Source: Ampullaceana balthica (taxonomy: Eukaryota; Mollusca; Gastropoda; Lymnaeidae). Taken from it: a DNA stretch of 64,000 nucleotides. The stretch is from NCBI GenBank assembly GCA_944989445.1, contig CALYLW010000325.1, positions 473,428-537,427 on the forward strand. The letters are read 5' to 3'. Both the position numbers and the translations under genes were made by a program. Positions 55,645 through 64,000 of the stretch are shown here, in pieces. How positions within the stretch are numbered: position 1 is the stretch's first letter; each line of letters opens with the position of its first letter. The notes beneath the pieces were generated by a model. That model saw only the letters and a program-made list of their open reading frames with translations. It did no database searches and was not told the DNA's origin.

Positions 55645-57790
55645 GGGTCATGGTTCCTTGCTTTTAAGGTTTCTTGGTGTCATGGTTTCTTGGTGACGTG
55701 GTTTCTTGGTGTCATGGTTACTTGGTGACGTGATTTCTTGGTGACGTAGGTTTCTTGGTGTCATGGTTTCTTGGTGTCATGGTTTCTTGGTGACGTGGTT
55801 TCTTGGTGTCATGGTTACTTGGTGAAGTGGTTTCTTGGTGACGTAGTTTCTTGGTGACGTGGTTTCTTGGTGTCATGGTTTCTTGGTGTCATGGTTTCTT
55901 GGTGTCATGGTTACTTGGTGACGTGGTTTCTTGGTGACGTGGTTTCTTGGTGTCATGGTTTCTTGGTGACGTGGTTTCTTGGTGACGTGGTTTCTTGGTG
56001 TCATGGTTTCTTGGTGACGTGGTTTCTTGGTGTCATGGTTTCTTGGTGTCATGGTTTCTTGGTGACGTGGTTTCTTGGTGTCATGGTTTCTTGGTGACGT
56101 GGTTTCTTGGTGTCATGGTTTCTTGGTGACGTGGTTTCTTGGTGTCATGGTATCTTGGTGACGTGGTTTCTTGGTGACGTAGTTTCTTGGTGTCATGGTT
56201 ACTTGGTGACGTGGTTTCTTGGTGACGTAGTTTCTTGGTGTCATGGTTACTTGGTGTCATGGTTTCTTGGTGACGTGGTTTCTTGGTGTCATGGTTTCTT
56301 GGTGACGTGGTTTCTTGGTGTCATGGTTACTTGGTGACGTGGTTTCTTGGTGACGTAGTTTCGTGGTGTCATGGTTACTTGGTGACGTGGTTTCTTGGTG
56401 ACGTAGTTTCTTGGTGACGTGGTTTCTTGGTGTCATGGTTTCTTGGTGTCATGGTTTCTTGGTGTCATGGTTACTTGGTGACGTGGTTTCTTGGTGACGT
56501 GGTTTCTTGGTGTCATGGTTACTTGGTGACGTGGTTTCTTGGTGACGTAGTTTCTTGGTGTCATGGTTTCTTGGTGACGTGGTTTCTTGGTGTCATGGTT
56601 TCTTGGTGTCATGGTTTCTTGGTGACGTGGTTTCTTGGTGTCATGGTTTCTTGGTGACGTGGTTTCTTGGTGTCATGGTTTCTTGGTGACGTGGTTTCTA
56701 TGGTGTCATGGTTCTATGGTGCGTGGTTTCTTGGTGACGTAGTTTCTATGGTGTCATGGTTACTTGGTGACGTGGTTTCTATGGTGACGTAGTTTCTATG
56801 GTGACGTAGTTTCTATGGTGCCATGGTTACTTGGTGACGTGGTTTCTATGGTGACGTAGTTTCTATGGTGTCATGGTTTCTATGGTGACGTGGTTCTAAT
56901 GGTGTCATGGTTACTATGGTGACGTGGTTCTATGGTGACGTAGTTTCTTGGTGTCATGGTTTCTATGGTGCGTGGTTTCTATGGTGTCATGGTTCTATGG
57001 TGCCATGGTTTCTTGGTGCCATGTTTCTATGGTGTCATGGTTCTATGGTGCCATGGTTTCTATGGTGACGTGTTTCTATGGTGTCATGGTTCTAATGGTG
57101 ACGTGGTTTCTAATGGTGTCATGGTTTCTATGGTGCCATGGTTCTATGGTGTCTAGTTTAATGGTGCCTTGGTGTCTATGGTGTCATGATTTCTAATGGT
57201 TCCTTGGTGTCTATGGTGTCTATGTTCTAATGGTTCATTGGTGTCTAATGGTGTCTAGATTTCTAATGGTTCCTTGGTGTCTTCGTTTCTAGTTTAATGG
57301 TTCCATGGTGTCTATGGTGTCTATGATTTCTATTGGTTCCTTGGTGTTATGGCTTCTTTATTTAACAGTTCTTTGTGCTACGGTGTCAAGAATTAATAGT
57401 TCCTTAGTGCCAATGATGCTAGCGCCATGGTTCTAATGGTGCCATGGTTCTAATGGTGCCATGGTTCTAATGGTGCCATGGTTCTAATGGTGCCATGGTT
57501 CTAATGGTGCTCATGGTTCTAATGGTGCCATGGTTCTAATGGTGCATGGTTCTAATGGTGCCATGGTTCTAATGGTGCCATGGTTCTAATGGTGCCATGT
57601 TTCTAATGGTGCCATGGTTCTAATGTGCCATGCTCTAATGGTTCTAATGGTGCCATGGTTCTAATGGTGCCATGGTTCTAATGGTGCCATGGTTCTAATG
57701 GTGCCATGGTTCTAATGGTGCCATGGTTCTAATGGTGCCATGGTTCTAATGGTGCCATGGTTCTAATGGTGCCATGGTTCTAATGGTCTC
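55645..57790. repeat. 2.1-kb minisatellite with drifting unit
   Basis: The first kilobase (to about 56,690) is built on the 16-bp unit 'ggtttcttggtgacgt', alternating with 'ggtttcttggtgtcat'. From 56,690 to about 57,300 the unit becomes 'ggtttctatggtgacgt' and variants with frequent indels. From about 57,420 it is the uniform 17-bp 'gccatggttctaatggt'. The three zones share 'ggt-tct-tggtg'-like cores, so they are stages of one array. Frames reading VSWFLGVM or similar are by-products. Confidence 0.96.
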
Positions 57791-57949
57791 ATCGTTCTTA
57801 TTGTTTGTGTATGTAAGAGTTTCAATGTGTCTTCTTTTCTAGATGTTTTAGCGTTTTTGATGTCTTGGTTTCTTGATGCTCATTTTAAAAAAAAATTGAT
57901 TTTTATGTTGTGCTTGACATTGTCATGATTAAATCACAATCAAATCAGG

Positions 57950-58109
57950 CAATGGTTTGATGAGCCAATGGTATGATGAGCCAATGGTATGTTGAGCCAA
58001 TGGTATGATGAGCCAATGGTATGATGAGCCAATGGTATGATGAGCCAATGGTATGATGATCCAATGGTATGATGAGCCAATGGTATGATGAGCCAATGGT
58101 ATGATGAGC
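57950..58109. repeat. 16-bp minisatellite, 10 copies
   Basis: Units of 'gagccaatggtatgat' with two variants. Separated by about 160 bases from the previous array. Confidence 0.95.
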
Positions 58110-58180
58110 GCGGTTATGGCTGTCATTACAGTTTTAGAAGACATGTTACAGTATATTCATTGACGGATAAAGATCCAGAC

Positions 58181-58855
58181 GGCGACACCATCAGACACTT
58201 ACCGCAAGACACACAGTTTACGCACGGCGACACCATCAGACACTTACCGCAAGACACACAGTTTACGCACGGCGACACCATCAGACACTTACCGCAAGAC
58301 ACACAGTTTACGCACGGCGACACCATCCGACACTTACCGCAAGACACACAGTTTACGCACGGCGACACCATCCGACACTTACCGCAAGGCACACAGTTTA
58401 CGCACGGCGACGCCATCAGACACTTACCGCAAGACACACAGTTTACGCACGGCGACACCATCCGACACTTACCGCAAGACACACAGTTTACGCACGGCGA
58501 CGCCATCAGACACTTACCGCAAGACACACAGTTTACGCACGGCGACACCATCCGACACTTACCGCAAGACACACAGTTTACGCACGGCGACACCATCCGA
58601 CACTTACCGCAAGACACACAGTTTACGCACGGCGACGCCATCAGACACTTACCGCAAGACACACAGTTTACGCACGGCGACACCATCAGACACTTACCGC
58701 AAGACACACAGTTTACCCACGGCGACACCATCCGACACTTACCGCAAGACACACAGTTTACCCACGGCGACACCATCCGACACTTACCGCAAGGCACACA
58801 GTTTACGCACGGCGACGCCATCCGGCACTTACCGCAAGACACACAGTTTACGCAA
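58181..58855. repeat. 45-bp minisatellite, exactly 15 copies
   Basis: The array is 675 bases in 15 units of 45 bp containing 'accatcagacacttaccgca' and 'agacacacagtttacgcac'. Only four or five positions vary (A/C in 'atcaga/atccga', A/G in 'cacc/cgcc' and 'agac/aggc', G/C in 'acgcac/acccac'). It reads GDTIRHLPQDTQFTH on + and a Cys-rich CVNCVSCGKCRMVSP on minus, each for about 266 codons. No gene evidence beyond the open frame. Confidence 0.97.
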
Positions 58856-59054
58856 GTTTCTGAAACTATGAGATCTGATCGGTGATGATTATTGCATTCT
58901 TTGGATCGGTTCGATTTGTTTCCCTTCAATATTCAGCATAAAGCACACACGGTTCTACTCAGTGTTGACTTGAATTCCGTTTCCATTTATTATTGACAGT
59001 CAACTACACAAATGTGTTTGAACCTCGTTTAATTTTTATACGTACACAATTTGT
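58856..59054. other. No gene recognised
   Basis: Short AT-rich spacer between the 45-bp array and a SINE. Confidence 0.5.
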
Positions 59055-59293
59055 GTGGCTGGATAGCGAAGTCAATAGTGCGCTCGCCTCACAAGCTTAG
59101 GGGCGTGGGATCTAGCCCACGTTAAAAGCCACAATTAAAATGTTGATGAATGACTATCGCTAAAAAGTCCTCCGCTGACCTGGAGAGGAGATGGGCGCCG
59201 CCAAGGACTACAAAGCTCGGATAAAGCTCTAATGGAAACATTTGAACCCCCTACGACCACCAGGTTATGGGACACACAAAAACATACACATAA
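59055..59293 (+). mobile_element. tRNA-derived SINE-2, + copy
   Basis: The head 'gtggctggatagcgaagtca' followed by 'gtgcgctcgcctcacaagct' and 'gggcgtgggatctagccc' (B-box region) is tRNA-like. The body contains 'atgactatcgctaaaaagtc' and 'gacctggagaggagatgggc', and the tail is A-rich. It matches the reverse copy at 42325-42552 throughout. Confidence 0.86.
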
Positions 59294-59732
59294 AGATGTA
59301 AATTACAAGACACAAAATGCAAACCAGTTTGGGTAGGGGAGGGGGGGGCATCAGTTTAAAAAAAACTTTATGCTAGCTACGGACACAAACAAAGAAACAC
59401 TTTTTTTTTCAATTGAACCCCCACGTGACGAATTCAATGGATACAAATAAAGTTGAAATTCGTTAAAACCAAAAACATGTATCCACGCAAACTAAGTTCC
59501 ATAACAATTCAGCGATGCTCATCTCCCCCCCCCCTTTCATACCCACCGACTCCGGCATTAACCTCTCCCCTCCTCCAACTCCACTGCCCTAAGCCCTACC
59601 GAATCGCCCCCCCCCCTACGTCCTGGGCTTTGAACTGTAGAAATCAAAATTTTCCCCATCAAAACAGGGAAGGGCGGAAACGCTGCACAGAAGAGCATTA
59701 ATTTGGTGCAAGATTAGCCTCCCATGTCCAAA
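59294..59732. other. No gene recognised
   Basis: Contains C runs (59525-59534, 59609-59617) and a pyrimidine-rich patch. No convincing frame. Confidence 0.45.
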
Positions 59733-59754
59733 TGAGAGGAGAGAGAGAGAGGAG

Positions 59755-59809
<55 letters not shown>

Positions 59810-59827
59810 AGAGAGAGAGAGAGAGAA
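59733..59827. repeat. (GA)n microsatellite
   Basis: About 95 bases of GA with a few GG and CA interruptions. A minus frame through it reads as Leu/Ser repeats only. Confidence 0.96.
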
Positions 59828-61179
59828 AGAAATGAAGGTGGGATTCGGCCGTTGAATTAAATCTCAGGGTATAATTTCTGTCCATTGATGAAGTAGAGTG
59901 ACGTTCTAGTCGTTGTCTGCTGGTTTTATCTCTAAGGTTTGTTAGCCGGCCCATCACCGTGGTCGCTGGTGGGATGTTGTTGGTGGTGGTGGTGATTGGG
60001 GAAAGGGGGGGGGGAATACACCGATATCCGGCACCAACACGCAACAAAAATAAGAATTATAAAAGTAAAACAATAGATTTAACTGTCTTCTGAGTCCTTG
60101 GCATACGTCATAGGTCACGGCCTTGCCAGAGATCACAGACAGTCCCCCTCCGGTTAGTTGTAGCGAACAACAGACGCGGAGAGAATGAACGGTGGTAGGT
60201 CCAAGACTCGGTGTTAGTCACCATAGCGACCAAATCATCACCCCAAAAACCTTTTCGATTAGCTATAGTGATACTGGTTTCACGAAAACTTCCGTATAAT
60301 CGTCAAGTCCGCTTGGAAAAAAAAATGAGTTCCACTCGCGCGATGACCTAATTTAAACATAAATGCAATGAACTGGTGGTTGCAGCAGTAACTCCCGAAT
60401 TCAGCCCTCATACTCCCCTTTCGGCCTGGAGGTCGGGTACCGCACACAGGGGCGTGGGAACTCCAACAGGCCGGACTCGCGTTAAAATCGAAAGGCTATG
60501 GTGTGGAGTGCATGACGGCAGCGTCTGGAAGATGGTGCTCAGGAGACAGACGACAAGATTGGAGTGGAGGTATCAGCAACCTTGAAACGTGGGTGGGGGG
60601 CAGCTGGTGCCTCGTACGGTGTGGCCTGGGGCGCGGGGCGTGGGCTGGGGTGGGGTTAGAAGCTAACGGTTAACAGGGTACGAGCACGATGATATCGTAC
60701 TGAGTTGAAGGCTGATGGGCGAGATAGCAACCATCTTCACGTTAACATGCGTGATCTTACGATAAACACGACAGGACGACGAGGGGTGAAACTCATGCTC
60801 GACGGAGAACAACGCAGATAAACGAAGCCGTATTGTATTTTCATCACGGGTAATTCGAAAACTCCGTAAGAATCAGACGGGAAGTATACACTTTAACCTA
60901 CAGTAATTTAACCAACATTTAAATGAACGTACGATTTGGAATATGCTAATCATCGCACAATATTTAAATTCTGGGTACAATAACTGATTGTGTCACAAAT
61001 ATTTTAAATTAAACTGTTTTTATTAAACTATAAAGGCAACAATTAATGGCTGCTATTCTATCTTGTTGATGTTTCGGTACATTTGAAGTTATATTAAAAA
61101 AAAATATATAAAATTTTTTTTTAATATTTTTTTTTAAAAGTTTTTCTGTTCGTTTTTGCGGTTTTCAAATCGTGACAGG
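59828..61179. other. No gene recognised
   Basis: 60360-60680 is GC-balanced with G runs. The 69-codon + frame at 60376-60585 has no known domain. 61080-61140 is A/T homopolymer-rich. Confidence 0.4.
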
Positions 61180-61315
61180 AAATTAGTTGTACATCCTAAC
61201 ATTAGTTGTATATCCTTAATAATCGGTGCATCCTTTTATTAATTGTACACACTATAATTAGTTGTACATGCTATAATTAGTTGAACATCCTAACTTTAGT
61301 TTTACAACCTAAAAT
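61180..61315. repeat. Degenerate about 19-bp tandem, about 7 copies
   Basis: Variants of 'attagttgtacatcctaac' recur with substitutions and small indels. Confidence 0.75.
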
Positions 61316-61535
61316 ATGACGGTAGCTTCCTATATAACATCATGGCCATCTGAATCACAATCAGATTTAGCCCTCAGACCATCTGTATAACAAACAATCT
61401 TTATAAGATAGATCTTACAAAAAATTGCCTCCTACCCTGAAAATGGTGAACCACCTACCATCCTCACACCACAATGCCTGCACAACGTGTAATTTTGAAG
61501 TTAAAAATTTGACTCTCAACCGATGTTCACTTTGA

Positions 61536-61690
61536 ACTGCATGGTTGCGCGGCCACGCAGATATTTTACAGACGCCACGCAACTGTTTAGAATGACTGCA
61601 AAGCAAATTATGTATAATATTGCACGAAAAATGGATGCTGTGCAACTTTGCACACAGACCAACGAACCTTAGAGGGCACATTGCTCTCAA
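61536..61690 (+). repeat. Dispersed repeat R, copy 3
   Basis: Contains 'cacgcagatattttacagac', 'tttagaatgactgcaaagca', 'gatgctgtgcaactttgc' and 'aaccttagagggcacatt', matching copies 1 and 2. A minus frame over it (61415-61750) shows no transposase-like feature. Confidence 0.68.
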
Positions 61691-61727
61691 CCATCCCTGT
61701 ACGTACGCTGTTATTAAGTTTCTAAGA

Positions 61728-61781
61728 TTAAATTTTTCCCGATTAATCAAACAAAATTATTTTAATCAGTACCAGCCCTTA
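61728..61781 (-). mobile_element. hAT-like end fragment (family of 8940-9351)
   Basis: On the minus strand it begins TAAGGGCTGGTACTGATTA and continues with 'gattaatcgggaaaaattt', matching the left end of the element at 8940. The other end is not present. Confidence 0.75.
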
Positions 61782-61878
61782 TATATCGCTTCATGGTCAA
61801 AACGTTACGACCAGTTTATCTAACTTAAAAGTTTTGAGATGCTTTAAAAAAAACGTTAAAAAAACAAGTTTTTCACAA

Positions 61879-62356
61879 TAAATCCTTTATGTACGAGACG
61901 TAACTAACAGAATGTTCATAATAATACGCAGCGCCAGACCATCCAAAAATACAAAATTGTAGTTATGTCTCGTAAAACATGTTTAATATAATGCGCACCG
62001 ATCAGGAATATGTTTATAAAAAGTGTTGTCAATAAAATACGCACATAATTGCGCGACAGAAAGGATGTTCAATATAATACGCACCGCGACACTCTATCTC
62101 AAAAAATAACATGATACATAGAGATAAATAAAATAATCTAAAAATTCAATATTTTAATTACAGTACATGCGATCGATCTGAAATTTTGATACTTCGTTTT
62201 TATCATCGGCACGAAACTGCGTGCAAAATTTCAGTTCACTAGCTAACGAGAAAGTGGGTTAAAAATCGATCCAAAGTTTTGGCGACCGACAATCAAGCAA
62301 GCAAGCAATCTAAGGTTCAAACAAACAGACACCACGAGTTAATATAAAGGATTTAA
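61879..62356 (-). mobile_element. TIR element T, copy E
   Basis: Reverse orientation. It starts TAAATCCTTTATG and ends AGTTAATATAAAGGATTTA, i.e. the T ends with one shared change. The interior keeps 'gcgatcgatctgaaattttg'. A short 'caagcaagcaag' run lies near the right end. Confidence 0.75.
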
Positions 62357-63302
62357 AAACAATCTCCGTCTCCCAAATGAGACAGGTGTTACATAACATA
62401 CTTTTCCGACACCATGCTAATTCATATTAAGAAATTTGTTCCAAAAACTGTCTTGAGCATTTTCTTAGACAGCGATGGGGAAAAGCAGGGGGAACGACCA
62501 TACATAACTGTAGACCTGAGCTAAAGCCACGCAAAGAGCTTTTTAAAAAAAATATTTTAGAATTTTCTTTTCAATTTGATTGAAAAAAAAGAGGGGGGGT
62601 CTGAAAGTTTGAATTATCTTCCGCCTTCTTGGGCTAATCTTGACCTCTGACCACATGACCGGCGACATTTCATTTCCAATACTGTTTTAAACTTCTCCTT
62701 TACATTTCTCACCGGAAGCTGAAATTCTAGACTAGTGGAAGGTTACGAGATTTTATAGCTCCAACTTCCGGTTTGGAATCCAATCCTTACGCGAGGGTGA
62801 GACCCAGGATCTCGTGCTAATGGCCGACGCCATTATTGGAATGAGGTGGCCTATCGGAATTAGGTCATTACCACGCACAGCATGACAGGGGTTGCCCGTA
62901 TTTGTTCTCCGGTTTTTTCTTCTTTTGCACGAGGAAAAAAAAACACCAAAGGAAAAAATCCTGCGTTGGGGGAGGGGGGGGTGTTCTTGCACGCATTACA
63001 TTTCCAGACATTCTATTCATCTAAAAAATGTAGTGGGGGTGGGGTCATTTAGGGGGTTACGTCACTGGACGGTTGTGATCTCAAGTGATTGGGTGGTACT
63101 ACACCAGGGTCAGCATGACATGACAACGTCATACAAAGGGGTGACAACTAACTTAATATAAGACCTATATATAGATAGGTATGTATTGGACGAGAAATGT
63201 GGGGCCGTTTTGTTTTTATTGATCTCCACTTCGGTTTATCTAAAAGTTTCTGTAGAACTGCACACAGTTCTATTTTTTTTCTAACACATACTTTTTTTTT
63301 AA
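62357..63302. other. No gene recognised
   Basis: Mixed sequence with G runs at 62969-62980 and A runs. Frames at 62753-62992 (minus) and 62892-63161 (+) show no known domain. Confidence 0.4.
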
Positions 63303-63895
63303 AAACTCGTGGCGTCTGCTTGTTTGATTGTTTGCCGAAAAAACTTTAGAACGATTTTTTACTTACTTCCCCATATGCTAGTGTGCTGAAATTTTGCAGG
63401 CCGACGATAAAATGATCAATCAAAATTTGAGATCGATCGACTGTACTGTAATTAAATTAATGTATTTTTAGATTATCTCTATTTATCTCTATGTAGCATG
63501 TTAATTTTTGTGCTAGAGAGTCGCGGTGCGTTATATTGAACTACCTTTTTAATACTTTACTGTCGAGCGGTGCGGCGCGTATTACATGGACGATACTTTT
63601 TAAAAATATATTCCCGATCTGTAAATGTAAATGCTATTAACTGTTAATCTGTCCCACGGTGCGCACTATATTAAACATGTTTTTATAACCCTTTTCCCGT
63701 GATCAAATCTAGCTGAAATTTAGCAGGCAGACTGTAGTAGTATTTTTTTAAAACCATAAATCATTTATATATGAGAACAACATAAAATTTTGGATTTTTG
63801 AATTGTCGTGCGATGCTTATTATTATGCATATTCTTTTAGTTATTTCACTTATTTAAAGGATTTATAGTCAAAAACTTTTTTTTAACGGATTTTT
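63303..63895 (+). mobile_element. TIR element T, diverged copy F
   Basis: Starts 'taaaaactcgtggcgtctgc' and ends 'atttaaaggatttatagtcaaaaact'. The right end matches the other copies and the left end is worn. The interior has 'gagatcgatcgactgtac' and 'gtaattaaattaatg'. It is the most diverged copy in the window. The last 105 bases of the window show nothing further. Confidence 0.65.
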
Positions 63896-64000
63896 AAAAC
63901 TTTGTGTTGCTGTTGTTTTTTGTTTTTTTTGTCTTCCTCAATGTAAAACTTCTGTATCACAATTGTGCGTTTATCACTTAGTGAAGTGTAGTGTAACAAT

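Overview
The window looks like intergenic or intronic DNA from an animal, most plausibly an invertebrate and perhaps a mollusc. This placement is an inference. It rests on AT-rich sequence, hAT-type miniature transposons with 8-bp target duplications, several tRNA-derived SINEs, the tail of a jockey/CR1-like non-LTR retrotransposon and many minisatellites. I see no bacterial signature: no operons, no ribosome binding sites and no CRISPR array. I found no intact host protein-coding gene. The longest open frames all lie inside tandem repeats, where a unit length divisible by three, or a unit without stops, keeps frames open on one or both strands. Genes with short exons could be missed by eye.

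Layout. 0-7.2 kb: minisatellites (43-bp and two 21-bp arrays) and a polypurine tract. 8-11.7 kb: a tRNA-Val-like relic, an array split by a hAT-like element, and a tandem pair of a terminal-inverted-repeat (TIR) element. 13.3-14.8 kb: a retrotransposon tail inside which an 18-bp minisatellite has expanded about 48-fold. 16-22.4 kb: a third TIR element and six minisatellites. 25-27.7 kb: a Helitron-like element, two hAT MITEs and TA/GT-type repeats. 28-32 kb: a 36-bp array and a 37/33-bp array with an exact 144-bp higher-order period. 32-39 kb: a 151-bp-arm palindrome and five hAT-like elements.

39.58-40.66 kb: about 1.08 kb almost without cytosine on the + strand, including 474 consecutive C-free bases. 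42-46.3 kb: a SINE, four minisatellites in 1.1 kb and four hAT-like elements. 48.6-54.5 kb: three SINE copies, a second retrotransposon tail, another TIR element and a composite hAT element carrying an inverted repeat. 55.6-58.9 kb: a 2.1-kb minisatellite whose unit drifts along its length, then 16-bp and 45-bp arrays. 59-64 kb: a SINE, a GA tract and further dispersed repeats.

There is no gene set to integrate here; the content is a record of transposition and tandem amplification. The strongest leads are the cytosine-depleted block, the minisatellite that grew out of a retrotransposon reading frame, and the large palindrome with a possible hammerhead-like relic. I saw no new coding system.
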